The position numbers were made by a program, and so were the translations under genes. Source: Eutreptiella sp. 'Long Island Sound 2002' (taxonomy: Eukaryota > Euglenozoa > Euglenophyceae > Eutreptiales > Eutreptiaceae). From it: DNA of 64,000 bases. Below, piece after piece: positions 43,816-55,401 of the stretch; positions within the stretch are counted from its first letter, which is position 1; every line of letters begins with the position of its first letter. The stretch covers positions 177,094,341-177,158,340 of the forward strand of contig OZ038378.1 in the NCBI GenBank assembly GCA_964036045.1, read 5' to 3'. A model generated the notes under the pieces. The model was not told where the DNA came from and searched no databases. It saw only the letters and a list, made by a program, of their open reading frames with translations.

Positions 43816-45235
43816 CTGAGTACTCCCCAGCTCTACTCACGGGCTGGGTGCCGGGTGCGAAGCCCCCGACGACAGGGCCCGGGCACTGCCAATAGGCGGT
43901 GTACTAACAGTGTCGGGTGCGCGCACGTCCCAGTGCCAAGCACCATCCCCAGGGACCCCGCGGCCCCCTAGTACCGGCCGCCTTGGCCCTGGGAACGGTC
44001 AGCGACCCTCCGTAGAGGACGGCTGACCAAGCCTCCCCCTCCTCTCTTCCCCTACGCGCCCGCCCACGCACCAGCCCACGCAGGAGCCCGGACATGCGCC
44101 CCCCCCGCGCCTTTGCCCCACCCACAGGGCCCTCTGCCCCAACTCCATCCCACACACCCCCATGCAGCTCTCGGTGCCCCCCATGCACTACCTCCCGCAG
44201 CCACTCCGTGCCGCCTCCCCTGCCCACTGCCCCCCCCCCACCCCCTTCTCCTGCCCTTGCCCCTCTCACAGGCTGGCAGCGCCCGTGCGGCGCGCCTCCA
44301 GGGCCCCGCATCGGCGGCCGGCCGCGTGGACAACTGTGCCCGGGCGCGCCGACGAGGAGGCTCCAATGCGGGGTCTTCATGGCAAGCGCCCAGGTGTGCA
44401 GGTGGAAAGGGCCCTGGAGGGTGCATGTGAGGGGCCCCCGCCCTAGCAGAGGCGCGGTGCCTGGGAGGAGAGGATGGCCAGTGGCGCGGACATGCGCGGG
44501 GGGCTTCAACAACGACCCCCCGCCCTGCAACATGTGCGAGGGTAAGAGGAGGAATATGAAGCTGGCCTGAGTTGTTGAGGACTGGAGTGGAGCAGGCTTC
44601 CATACCAACAGTCGTTGAATATGGGTCAGTCGATTGTAAGCCGGATGGCAATGCCCGGAGACACAGTCCCTGTCCCCGTCCGGTTGGACACCCCGGTATC
44701 GGTATCCAACATCCTTTAGGTACGGTATAAGGCCCCCCGGCCACCACCCCGGCGCCAACACCAGGGAGGGCGTCCGGGAGGGGTAACAGCCCCCGATCCC
44801 CCAAAGGCAGCCCCAAAGGTGAGCGCGCCACTGGAAGGGGCATGTCTGCGGGGTAAACAAATGCGCTGAGTAATTCCCTAACGTAATGAATAGTGCCTAC
44901 TGCCGTAACTAATGCTTAACAGGGTAAAGGGCCCCCCCCCGGGGCCAGTTAAGTGCGCAACCCCCAGAGCCGGACTCGACCGGCCGTACTGAGGCGAGCC
45001 CAGAAATGGGTATGGCAGGCCACAGTCCAGCTGGTAGCCACGCCTCAGTACACTCCGTGGGCTCATAAGGCCCACGGGGGCCCCAAACACCGTTACGTTC
45101 GGGAGTTAAGCCCCGGCGGTGTTTGGGGTTGTTCCTGGTTAAGAGGACTCACGTTGAGTCCCAGATACTGTTACCCCGGGGTTATGACCCCCGGTACTGC
45201 CTGCTTACTTGCCTGCTGCTGCTAAGAGGTAGGAG
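43816..45235 (+). other. LINE 5' leader, unit 6 (about 1.4 kb)
   Basis: Starts CTGAGTACTCCCCAGCTCTA, with the covarying hairpin at 43884-43901. A GC-rich middle shares short blocks with U5 and U2 leaders. The distal part has GTTCGGGAGTTAAGCCCCGG, a GGACTC-ACGTT-GAGTCC hairpin (about 45146-45163) and a TACCCCGG...CCGGTA hairpin, all shared with U7 (55550-55650). U7 lacks the 1.1 kb in between. Open frames on both strands are compositional; I see no protein. Confidence 0.65.
45081..45128 (+). promoter_or_regulatory. 12-bp perfect leader hairpin around a GTTAAGCC loop
   Basis: CCCCAAACACCG (45081-45092) pairs exactly with CGGTGTTTGGGG (45117-45128). The 24-nt loop contains GTTCGGGAGTTAAGCCCC. 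The AGTTAAGC string recalls the 5S rRNA A-box core, but the rest does not match 5S rRNA. U7 keeps the loop but has lost the left arm. Confidence 0.5.
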
Positions 45236-47060
45236 GGAGTACCCACAGGCCTGGCAGGAGACTCCGAACACCCCCTGGGCTGGGCTCCCCGTCCCCCCCA
45301 GGCCGGTGCGCCCGGTTCTCTAAAGAAGATGGCCCCCCCTTGGCCTGGCAGGAGACTCCGAACACCCCCTGGGCAGGACTCCCTGTCCCCCCCGGGCCGG
45401 TGCGCCCGGTTCTCTGAAGAAGATGGCCCCCCATTGGCCTCGCAGGAGACTCCGAACACCCCCTGGGCAGGACTCCCCGTCCCCCCCGGGCCGGTGCGCC
45501 CGGTTCTCTGAAGAAGATGGCCCCCCCTTGGCCTGGCAGGAGACTCCGAACACCCCCTGGGCAGGACTCCCCGTCCCCCCCCGGCCGGTGCGCCCGGTTC
45601 TCTGAAGAAGATGGCCCCCCATTGGCCTGGCAGGAGACTCCGAACACCCCCTGGGCAGGACTCCCCGTCCCCCCCGGGCCGGTGCGCCCGGTTCTCTGAC
45701 GAAGATGGCCCCCCCTTGGCCTGGCAGGAGACTCCGAACACCCCCCTGGGCAGGACTCCCCGTCCCCCCCGGGCCGGTGCGCCCGGTTCTCTGAAGAAGA
45801 TGGCCCCCCATTGGCCTGGCAGGAGACTCCGAACACCCCCTGGGCAGGACTCCCCGTCCCCCCCGGGCCGGTGCGCCCGGTTCTCTGAAGAAGATGGCCC
45901 CCCATTGGCCTGGCAGGAGACTCCGAACACCCCCTGGGCAGGACTCCCCGTCCCCCCCGGGCCGGTGCGCCCGGTTCTCTGACGAAGATGGCCCCCCCTT
46001 GGCCTGGCAGGAGACTCCGAACACCCCCTGGGCTAGGCTCCCCGTCCCCCCCAGGCCGGTGCGCCCGGTTCTCTGAAGAAGATGGCCCCCCCTTGGCCTG
46101 GCAGGAGACTCCGAACACCCCCTGGGCATGACTCCCTGTCCCCCCCGGGCCGGTGCGCCCGGTTCTCTGAAGAAGATGGCCCCCCATTGGCCTGGCAGGA
46201 GACTCCGAACACCCCCTGGGTAGGACTCCCCGTCCCCCCCGGGCCGGTGCGCCCGGTTCTCTGAAGAAGATGGCCCCCCCCCTTTGGCCTGGCAGGAGAC
46301 TCCGAGCGCCCCCTGGGCAAGACTCCCCGTCCCCCCCGGGCCGGTGCGCCCGGTCCTCTGAGGAAGATGGCCCCCCATTGGCCTGGCAGGAGACTCCGAA
46401 CACCCCCCTGGGCAGGACTCCCCGTCCTTCCCGGGCCGGTGCGCCCGGTTCTCTAAAGGAGATGGCCCCCCCTTGGCCTGGCAGGAGACTCCGAACACCC
46501 CCTGGGCAGGGCTCACTGTCCCCCCCGGGCCGGAGCGCCCGGTTCTCTGAGGAAGATGGCCCCCCCTTGGCCTGACAGGAGACTCCGAACACCCCCTGGG
46601 CAGGACTCCCCGTCCCCCCCGGGCCGGTGCGCCCGGTTCTCTGAAGAAGATGACCCCCCCTTGGCCTGGCAGGAGACTCCGAACACCCCCTGGGCAGAAC
46701 TCCCCGTCCCCCCCGGGCCGGTGCGCCCGGTTCTCTGAAGAAGATGGCCCCCCATTGACCTGGCAGGAGACTCCGAACACCCCCTGGGCAGGACTCCCCG
46801 TCCCCCCCAGGCCGGTGCGCCCGGTTCTCTGAAGAAGGTGGCCCCCCCTTGGCCTGGCAGGAGACTCCAAACACCCCCTGGGCAGGACTCCCCACTCCCC
46901 CCGGGCCGGTGCGCCCGGCTCTCGGTAGAAGATGGCCCCCCCTTGGCCTGGCAGGAGACTCCGAACACCCCCTGGGCTGGACTCCCCGTCCCCCCCAGGC
47001 CGGTGCGCCCGGTTCTCTGAAGAAGATGGCCCCCCATTGGCCTGGCAGGATGCCCCGACC
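45236..47060 (+). repeat. 94-bp tandem array, 5' UTR monomers of unit 6
   Basis: About 19 units at an exact 94-bp step (e.g. ATGGCCCCCC at 45329, 45423, 45517, 45611). Each has CCGGGC-CGGTGC-GCCCGG, a 6-bp inverted pair. It lies immediately upstream of the ORF1 region, so it occupies the promoter position, like the monomers of some mammalian L1 5' UTRs. Promoter activity is inferred only from position. Confidence 0.93.
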
Positions 47061-47393
47061 ACCCCACTGGGCTGAGCACCCCCCTGCTCCCCCCGGCCGG
47101 GAGTGCCCGGTGGACGTGGAGGCGCAACCCCCCGGCAACAGATCTCCCCCCCCCAGACCCAGGTGCCCCAGTGTGCGAGGCAGCCGCCAACGAGTAGCGC
47201 GCAGGGCCGCGTTTCCGGATAGATTCTAATGTACGGGCCCGTAAGGCCGGCCGCCGTAGGCCACCAACGCGCGAGCGAGAGCAGGTTCCGGCGCCTGAGC
47301 ACTGGGCGGCCCGGAGGAAGGGGTGCGCAGTGCCCATGCATGGGCTTCCGGCCTGCGACTCCCTGCTCTTGCTCTGCAGCCCAGTGACACAGC
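47061..47393 (+). other. ORF1-proximal 5' UTR, unit 6
   Basis: Shares GGGCCCGTAAGG, GGCCACCAACGCGCG and GCAGCCCAGTGACACAGCAT with 59470-59635 of U7, ending at the ORF1 ATG in both. Confidence 0.7.
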
Positions 47394-48590
47394 ATGTTCC
47401 CATCGTCGCCCGCAACTCCTTACATGCAGCGCCCTCCTATCCCCGGAGGCCCGCCTGCAACACACCCCGCGGGGTCCCCGGCTTTTGCCGCCCCCCCCCT
47501 CCCCCGCTATACCCACACCCCATACGCGCCCCACCAACCGCTCGTGGAGGTTCACTCCCAGCCAGCATACCCCGCCTATTACCTGCGGGAGCCGCGGTAT
47601 GGGCTTCCCCCGCCGCCCTCACCGCTCCCGACAGTACCGCCCCCGGACCACCGTGACCTGGAGTTGGCCTACCTACGGGGCCACGTGGCAGGCCTGGACC
47701 GCCGCACCGAGGGGCCTCCGCCCCCTAAGGAGGCGGCGTAGAGGGCGCCCCCGGCGCCGCAAGGCCCTGCCCCCGACGCGGTCGGCGAGGCGACGCCGGC
47801 GCTGCTGCTGGCACCGGCGAGGGAGGCGGAGCCAAGGCAGGACCGCCGGCCCCCGGCACCTACGGAGCCAAGGCAGGACCGCCGGCCCCCGGCACCTACG
47901 GAGCCGCCACGCCGGCCCCAGGGCGCAACCTACCGGAGGTCCCGCTCCCCCAGACGGGACCTACGCGACGATCGCCGAGACCACGGCCGTACAAGCCCCG
48001 GTAGAGGAAGCCGCACGGCCCACCGCCGGCCCTACCGCTCCCCAGAGCGGTACTACCGGCGCCGGTCCGAGGAGCGCCCCTCCGAGCGCCGAGCCCCCGC
48101 CGCTAGAGGTGGAGACCGTACCCCCAACCGCCGGGATTACCGCTCCCGTCGTAGCCCGCCCGGGTCGGCCCCCGGGCCGGGCCGGGAGCGACGAGGCCCC
48201 GACGACCGGCGCCGGTACCGCTCCCCCAGCCCGGATACCGCTAGACGCCTGAGGTATGATGCGCCAGATACGGGGCGCCGGCCGCAGTGGGAGCCCCGTA
48301 CGGCTCCCGACGCCCAACCCCCGCATGTACCGCATGTCCCGAGGGACAAGCCCCCGCGCAAGCGGCAGCGCCATAACAAAGAAGGCGGACGGCCTGCGGC
48401 GCAGTCGCCCGCGGGCACCCCGCACAGGCTACCGGTGCACGCTCTGACGGGGACCCAAACGACGCCGGGTCTCCTGGCCCCCTGTGCACAGCAGGCACGA
48501 CTGCCACAGGACGGCGCCCCCCGCACGCCCCAGAAGCACCGTACCGGTGTCACGCAGACCGGTGCTACGCCTCCCCGAGCGGGGCAATGA
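47394..48590 (+). pseudogene. LINE ORF1, unit 6: Pro/Tyr-rich head and Arg/Ser-rich basic region, one internal stop
   Basis: ATG at 47394 (MFPSSPATPYMQRPPIPGG) is shared with U7 at 59636. About 115 codons in, TAG at 47739 replaces the U7 CAG. Past it the frame stays open to TGA 48588 and encodes a conserved PPDHRDLELAYLRGHVAGL helix followed by RS/RD-rich sequence (RRSRSPRRDLRDDRRD, RPYRSPERYYRRRS), like the RS region of SR proteins. RNA binding in the LINE ribonucleoprotein is the likely role. A short tandem duplication (AGGACCGCCGGCCCCCGGCA) occurs at about 47852-47900. The end overlaps an ATG in ATGA at 48587, but that frame closes after four codons. Confidence 0.7.
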
Positions 48591-48601
48591 AAGCCCCCTA
48601 G

Positions 48602-49708
48602 CAGCCCCGCGCCGCGGACCCGCCGACCGTCCTGCACATCCGGCGCCTCCCCACAGGATGGTCCCGCCGTCACCTGGCGGACCGTTTCATGTGGCTGGAT
48701 GGGGCGGAGGGGGTGGCGGAGGAGTTTTATGGAGGAGAAAACCACGGGTACCTGACCTTCCGCGCCCACACGCAGGCGCTGGCGGCGTGTGCGGTAGTCA
48801 GCGCTGCCCCGGGTACGGTAGCGCCCCCGCCCGGCCGCCTGCCGGCGGCAGTCCACTGTGTCGACCGCAGTGTCATCCGGGACCTCACCGTGCACACACA
48901 ACGAGGCGCCCCGGGCGAGGAACGGCACGACACGCCGTCCGCCGGGGCTGCCCCCCCGCACGCGGACCGCCCCTCCCTCACCGAGGATGACGTCCGGCGC
49001 CTCATAGCCGATGCCGTGGGCGGAACGCGGCAGGAGGTACATCCGCGGCCGCAGGAGCCCAGCCGGGCGCCTACAGCCGACGCGGTCGGTGGCGCCGGCC
49101 GCCCCCTACCCCGAGGCCCCCCTCCGGCGCGACCGGCGCCCATCTCCCGGGAAAGAGACCCAGCGTTGCCCAGGGACGTGGCAGCCCCTGAGCGAAGCCC
49201 AGAGGCCACCGCGGCTCGGGTGAGCCCGCCTGCGCGGCCGCGAGCCGCAGCCAAGGGCCGTACCAGCCAGCTTAGCCGGCGTGTCCTAGCGGCTACCGGG
49301 ACGCCTGGTGACCCCGGCCAACCGGCTGCCGGGCATGCCAGCGCAGGGCCCCCCCGGCCCGGCCCCTCGGATGTGGCAGCTGAAAGCGTGTCCCAGGACC
49401 TCTTGGGCGCGGATTGCCGGGAGGAGGGCCATCAGCAAGCCCTCGCCAGCGCCCCAGGGGCTCCTGCGGCCCGCCGGCAGGCGCCCGCTGGCAACCCCGT
49501 GACCGCCCAGACCCACGACGGTGCTGAGGCCTCAGCCCCCCCGACGGGGGGCCACCCCCCAGGGGGGACCCGCCCTGGATTGGTGTACAGTCTGTCGCTT
49601 CTGGCGCCCCAGCCCCTGCGACCAGTGCCCCCCGCAGGAAGCACCCCCGGAGGAAGACGAGGTTGCGGAGCAGGCCCCGGAAGGAGAACGGGAGCTAAGG
49701 CCCCGTGA
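48602..49708 (+). pseudogene. ORF1-region open frame with RRM-like domain, unit 6
   Basis: Open from just after TAG 48599 to 49708; first ATG 48689. Near its start it reads PTVLHIRRLP, then RFMWLDGAEGVAEEFYGG and HGYLTFRAHTQAL. The first is RNP2-like, the last RNP1-like ([KR]-G-[FY]-x-x-F pattern), so this looks like a single RRM, as reported for ORF1 proteins of several LINE clades. The remainder is Pro/Ala-rich with a LTEDDVRRLIADAVGG segment. It lies in a different frame from the RS region, so U6 ORF1 is probably broken between the two; U7 lacks this part and cannot settle it. Confidence 0.55.
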
Positions 49709-51005
49709 GACCTCGCCCGCTCTCGGAACTCCCACTTCGCACGCGGCGGATGACCCTCCGCCCCCCCCCATCGATGTGGATGCGTCCCAGGCCACGGCCA
49801 CCCAGCTGGCTGGCCTCCTGGATGATGAAGCGGGCGCCCTCAGCCCGCTGGAGCCCCTACCGCCGGCGGTAGAGATGGGTGACGACCCTGCACCGCCGGC
49901 AGCCGGCCGCGCCGACAGCCCGCCGGGCGAGCTGGGCCCGCACGAGTCCCGCCTGGCGGCGCTCATCGCCGATACTGCCCTGGAGGAGGCGAACCCCTGC
50001 AAGGCCCTGGACGTCGCTGTCTTGGACAGCGAACGCCTGTCGGCGGTGGGACGCCGCATGCGGGCGGTGGGCCAGGACACCACCCCCGTCCCCGGCCCCC
50101 ATTCCCCGGAGGGAGACGGCCTCCCTCCCCTCCTGGCCGAGTGTGCAAAGAGGACCCGCGGGCTGCTCCAGCTCGTGGGCTATACCCTGGGGGTCCCCTC
50201 CTTCTCCCTCTCCAGCTGGGAGGGAGATGCCATCCCGGCCCCTCACCCGCCGGGACTTGGGATCACGGTTTATTGCGTGATCGAGGGGAGGGTGCAGCTC
50301 CGCCTCCCCGCCCCCGAGGGCGGCACGCGCCCAGGGTGGTGGCTCCAGGCCATGGCATATGCGTATGCCTGGTCTGCCCCACCCCCGCCCCGGGCGGTCC
50401 CCCCGGATACCAGAGCCCTGGTGCTGGTGTGCCAGTGCCCGGTACATGTCCCCCGGGGCACGCCGGCCACCGCTCCCCCCCCGGTCCAAATCTGCGTCAA
50501 GCGCGGCGACCGGTACACCCCAGTCGACACGGCGAGCATGGACCTCGGGGACCACAAGGCCACCCTCACCCCACCCGGAGGCAACCCCCTGGCCATCGCT
50601 ACGCCCATGGTGGCCAGGGCCACCTACGACAGGGCTCGGGGGGGACTCGTCGTCGTCCCCTCGGCCCTGGGGGCCCAGCAGCTCCGCGACGCCGACTGGA
50701 AGGGATGGAGCGCCTCGTGGGTCAGCTACGCCCGGGCCCTCCAGCCGGCCAAGCCGGTCGGCTTCAAGGTCCTGGGGGCGCAGGCCCCGGCCCTGCGAGA
50801 CTGGGTGCTCCCCAGGCTCACGGGCGAACGGCCAGCGGGGACTCCCTCCCTGACCACGGTGTTTGGCCTCATCGGGCGTGACCTGCGGGCGGCCCAGGGG
50901 GCAGCTGGCGGCTCGGCCACGCACGCTGACCCCCAGGGCGAACCCACTTCCTCAGAGCCGGACCCGGAGCCGGAGCACCCCACTCCCCCGCAGTCCCAGA
51001 ATTGA
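49521..51005 (+). pseudogene. Third ORF1-region frame, CxxC motif and acidic/Pro-rich domain, unit 6
   Basis: 494 codons from ATG 49521 to TGA 51003. It opens with DWCTVCRFWRPSPCDQCP, a C-x2-C-x7-C-x2-C zinc-ribbon-like pattern, then an acidic Pro-rich stretch and a compact C-terminal half (LLQLVGYTLGVPSFSLSSWE, GITVYCVIEGRVQLRLPAPE, ALVLVCQCPVHVP). I do not recognise that half. It overlaps the end of the RRM frame by about 190 nt and the start of the endonuclease frame by about 140 nt, so it may be the end of ORF1 displaced by an indel or a separate protein. Confidence 0.5.
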
Positions 51006-52184
51006 GGGCGCCCCGGAGGACGTGCACGCTGTGGGGTACCTGTGGCTCAACGTCCGGGGCCGGTACCTCCGGCAACGCCTCCTGGCGCAGGCCCTACACA
51101 TGGCAATGCGCCGCCCTACCCTCCTCGTCCTGGCTGAGGCCCAGTCCCGGGCAGGCCCCGAGGACCCCCCCTTTCAGGACTACGCCCGTCACGTCGTGCT
51201 CCCCGCCCACGGCAAGACAGGGGCGGGCCTGGAAGTATACGTCCGCACCGGGACAACCACCCGGGCTTCCCTCCTCTGGGGCGCGGAGGATGCCAACGCC
51301 CTCCTCATGGAGGTCCTCACCCCGTGGGGTCGGCATCATGTGCTGGCAGCCCATGCCCCCCAGATCAGCATAGGCGTGGAGCCTTACGTGAGATGGTGGG
51401 CCGCCGTCTGGAGGGAGGTCACCTGCCTAGTCGACCCGACGACCGTCCTGGTTGTCGCGGACACCAACTCGGCGGCCCGACCGGCGGATAGAGGGACCCC
51501 GCGCCCCGAGGACACGGGCTACCGCACGTTCCTGAGGGCCTTCAACCTCAGGGACTTGGTGGACCTACACCCGGTCCCGCAGGACACATACTCCTGCTTC
51601 CAGGGAGCCGCGCGCTCCCGCATCGACACAGCCGCCTGCCACAGCGAAGCGCAGTTCACCATCGCCTCGTACCACTACTGGGCGAGCACCCTCCTCTCGG
51701 ACCACCACGTCCCCCTCCTTCTCACCATCGCCTTCCCGGTGAACCGGCTGGACAAGCCCAGCCCCCATACGGTCTCCCGCACCCCGGAGTACCACCTGGG
51801 CCCAGTGGCCCTGTCCCCGGCCGACACGGCCGATTTCCACAACTCAATACTCCGCAGGAGAGCCTTGGACCCCCAGCTCGCCCCGATTCGATGGCTGAAA
51901 GGCCTGCAAAGGGCCATCTACGATTGGGCCCTCGCCACGGGCAGGGTCCGAGCCCTCCGCTTCCGGCAGTACCGCCTCAAGACGCGCCCGGCGGAGCGAG
52001 CTCCCCCCTCGCGGGCTCCCCAGCAGCCCTTCCCAGCGCGCAGCATGCTCCCCACGGTGGGGCGTTTTACAGTGATGGCCCAGAGCATATTGGGCACCTC
52101 AGTGACGGCGGGGCACGCCCTCAAGCGGAGCCTCGTGGCCTTGGGAGAAGCCCAGCGCCAGCAGAGCCTCCGGGGGGTGAAACG
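50863..52184 (+). pseudogene. LINE ORF2 endonuclease (APE-type), unit 6
   Basis: The frame opens at about 50863. APE motifs in order: NVRG (Asn63), LAEAQS (Glu92), VVADTNSAAR (Asp200, Asn202), SRID (252-255) and LLSDHHVP (Asp280, His281). All key residues are present, so the domain itself looks intact. This enzyme nicks target DNA to prime reverse transcription. The frame then shifts: near 52182 U6 has CGCAGGCCCTCCG where U7 has CGCAGGGCCCTCCG, i.e. one G lost, and the RT follows in another frame. The frame left behind closes at 52221. Confidence 0.82.
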
Positions 52185-54163
52185 CAGGCCCTCCGACGCA
52201 AGCAGGAAACCCTCAACTTGAAACGCACCCCAGAGCAGTGGAGGGAGGTGCAGCGTCGTAGCAGGGGCCCCCCGCGCGATGTCTCGGAAATCCCCCTGGA
52301 CAGCAAGGCGCTCCTCAACCCCAGGGAGACGTTGTCTGCCCTGTACTTGAGCCGCCTACGGCTCCAGGGCCATAGCTACCGGATCCGAGATGACCCCAAC
52401 CGATGGGCCCACTTCCAGAGGTACCTGGGGCTGCTGCCACAGCATGCCCCGCCAGCCCGCGGCGACTATGTCCAGCCCCGCCACCTCTGGGAGGTGCAGT
52501 CGGGGAAGGCCCGCGGCCCCGACCTCCGCCTACCCGAAGCGGACATCTGCATCGATATCTCCTGGTACCGACACCTGACGGAGGCGGACCAGAAGACCCT
52601 ATGCACCGTGGTGCGCAGCCCCCCAGTCAGCCGCACGGTGGGCAGGCGGGGGCGGGTTACCCTGCTCCTAAAAAACCCGGACCAGCCGGTCCAGGAGGCG
52701 AACCTCCGGGGGATAACCATCTCCTCCCACGTCTCCAAACTCGAGCCCACGGCCTTCTATGCCGTGGCGACGGCCGTCTACGAGCGGGCCCTGGGGGGCC
52801 CCTGCCTAGTGGGGGGCATGCGGGGGATATCCCTCCAGGAGGTCGTCCGCACGGTGCACATGAAGCTGGACCTGGCCAGGCTTCAAAACCGGATAGTGGA
52901 CGTCCTGATCACGGATCTCGCAAAATTCTTCGACGTGATCGCGCAGGACATTCACCCTATAGTGGGAGCCCGGGTAGGCCTGGGAGAGGCCGACCACCTC
53001 GCCACCCATACCGAGGGTTTCTCCTACACCCTGCCCTTGGGCCCCTGGCAGTCCCACACCCTGACGCAACTCCTGGGTACGCCCCAGGGTACCGTCCAGG
53101 GGGTCCATGCGGGGGCGACGGCGGCGCTCCCCTTCTTGCGATACATGGACATCGCATACCGGTCCTCGGCGGTAGAGCCCTTCCGCTTCCCGGGACTCAT
53201 GTGGGTGGACGACACGATCGTCCTCTTGGAGCGGGGCGATTCCCACCCCATACAGGGGGTCCTATTGGATCAGCGGGTATACTACCAGGGAATCCTGCGG
53301 GTGGACGTCCCTGACCGCAAGATCCAGCACGGCTCCACGTCAGACCCACGGCCCCTACGGTCGCCTACGCCAGCAGCCGTGGCCCGCCACCTAGGCCGCG
53401 CGTGGGTGACGAGTACCCCGGACCAGCGGCGGGAGGCACTGGCAGGGGCCCCGGAGATACAGCCCTCCAGGGTCCTCCGATATATGGGAACCGACATTTA
53501 CCTCCAGGGGGCGCCTACGGCCCCCCGCAACCTGCCGGAGGTCAGGGCGGAGCTCTGGACGCAGCTCCGCCCCCAGCGGCTCTCCCCGGACGCGGCCATG
53601 ATGGTGCTCATGGCCAAGCTCCCGAGCAAGCTGCCCCCCCTGGCCAGCGTGTACCGCCCCACGGCCAAGGTACACGCGGCAAACAATGCTCTCATGGTGC
53701 GAGCATACAAGCACGTGACGGGCATCTCCCGCCACGCTCATACCGACGCGCTCTGGGGACCCTGGGAGCATGGGTGCCAGGGTCTCACTTGGTCAGAGCA
53801 CTCGTCGCAGGCGGCGGTAGTTCGAGAGTGGGTTCGGCAGGGAGCCTGGGCCAAGCAGGAGTTCCGGGACTCCCAGGCCTACTACCTGCAAACGCACCAG
53901 GCGCTCAGAGGGGGCTGCCCGGCGGTGCTTACCCCGGGGCAGTACACGCATCACCCCAAGTGCCCCCACCTCATAGCCACGCTGCAGCGGGTCGTGGATG
54001 AGGTGGCCATGCCCATGTGGATGCCGGGCCAGTGCTCAGGGACCACCCCCATCCTGGTCCGAGGTCCCGGTGGGCCGCGATCGGCGGCGGCGGCGGCCCC
54101 TGCCCCCCGGGTGGAGGTCTACACAACTCAGTATGGCGCCGTCGCGCAGGTGGTCGTCCCCCC
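52185..54163 (+). pseudogene. LINE ORF2 reverse transcriptase, unit 6
   Basis: This is the open frame that runs to a stop at 54257. Motif A DLAKFFDVI has Asp at 52914; motif B LGTPQGTVQG is at about 53073-53102; motif C is MWVDDTIVL with the aspartate pair at 53208-53213. The usual aromatic before DD is Val here, and in U7 too, so it is a family trait. Thumb/connector sequence follows (YKHVTGISRHAHTDALWGPW). Homologous to U7 60383-62880. The frame breaks near 54163 where U6 has eight C residues (GTCGTCCCCCCCCGACG) against six in U7. Confidence 0.85.
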
Positions 54164-55270
54164 CCGACGGTGTACGAAACGGTACAGGCCCTGGGCTACC
54201 ATCACCTCGGCGACCTCTACACAGAGAATCACCAGGTGCTGCCGGAGCGAGCCCTGAAGAGACGAGCGCCAGCCCGCAAGGGGATCCCGGGGCTACGGGC
54301 GTGGCTGGCCCGCCACGCTGCGGTACTGGTCCCGCTCCTGAGGGAACCCACGCCGCGATGGCAGGCGGCGCCCAAGGACTGGATCCCGAGGGCCGTGCCC
54401 ACCTATCAGGCGGAAGTCATCGTGGGGGGCCGGGCGGCCAAAACCACCCGAATGGAGACGATATACCATAGGGGACAGCCCCTCCGGATGACCGCGGCCC
54501 TGCAGGACACCATGGAGACCGCGGGCTGGGCGTCAGAACCCCGGGTGTGCCAGCAGCCCCCGGGCACCCTGCCCAGCGACACCAGGCTCCACCGCCTCCT
54601 GGTGGCCCTCCTGGATATCCAAGTGCAGGTGGATGCGCCACTGCACGCCCAGCTGTGGGGCGACCACCGGCAGGAGTCCCTGGCCCAGCTCCAGCGCACT
54701 GGGGTCAGGGCGCCCACCGTCGTGTGGACGACAGTCCCCCCGACTGCCGCCTACTGGAACTGGGCCAGCACATCGCAAGCCCCTCTCGTGACGATCACCT
54801 CGACGCTGCCGCCGTTTCCGTGGATCGCCATAGCCCCGGCGGCGGTGGCGCGCTTCCAATATCCAGCGGAGTGCATGGCGCACAAATGCCCGGGGCACCC
54901 GCACAAAGGACCCCTCTATTACTCCCTCGATACGGTGGGGACAGTGCCAGCGGAGCTACACCAGGCCCTGCGCACCCACCTCAGGGAGCACCATGGGGAC
55001 ATGGCCCTCCTGGCGCCCCACGGCCGGGCGACCGACCCCCCGCGAGTGTTGGCCCCTGAGACTCGCCCAGGCGTCTGGTTCCATGACCTGCCTGCGCTGG
55101 CGACCCTCCGAGGCAGTGTCGTGGCGGTGGATGCAGGGGCCACGCAGGCGGGTATGGCCATGGCCGGGGTCGTCCAGAGCGGGCCTGGAGAGTATCAGGC
55201 CCAGGTGGCCTCAGGAGTGGGCACCTCCCAGGAGGGGGAAGCGATGGCCCTCCTCTCGTATGCCCGCCGG
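54164..55270 (+). pseudogene. LINE ORF2 connector and first half of RNase H, unit 6, cut by a deletion
   Basis: Third frame, reading TVYETVQALGYHHLGDLYT, then the region shared with U3 (about 98% alike) up to VAVDAGATQAG and SQEGEAMALLSYARR. There it stops: CCCGCCGG continues straight into CACACCACACC. Compared with U3 1,136 bp are missing (second half of RNase H, knuckle, stop and 3' UTR). CGGC occurs at both breakpoints in U3 (21910-21913 and 23046-23049), so the deletion used 4 bp of microhomology. Confidence 0.85.
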
Positions 55271-55401
55271 CACACCACACCACACCACACCACACCACAC
55301 CACACCACACCACACCACACCACACCACACCACACCACACCACACCACACCACACCACACCACACCACACCACACTACACGACAGCACACCACACCCCAC
55401 T
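55271..55401 (+). repeat. (ACACC)n tail of unit 6
   Basis: About 22 good units, then an eroded end (ACTACACGACAGCAC) before CTGAGTACTCC of U7. Confidence 0.95.

Noticed and set aside
45095-45128. 5S rRNA gene
   Set aside because: Only the AGTTAAGC core and a T-G-rich continuation resemble 5S; the flanking arms and the remaining internal control elements are not recognisable.
45222-47395. Minus-strand open frames of 638-691 codons rich in Gly/Arg/Pro
   Set aside because: Antisense of the 94-bp array. The 94-bp step is not a multiple of three and the composition is purely that of the repeat.
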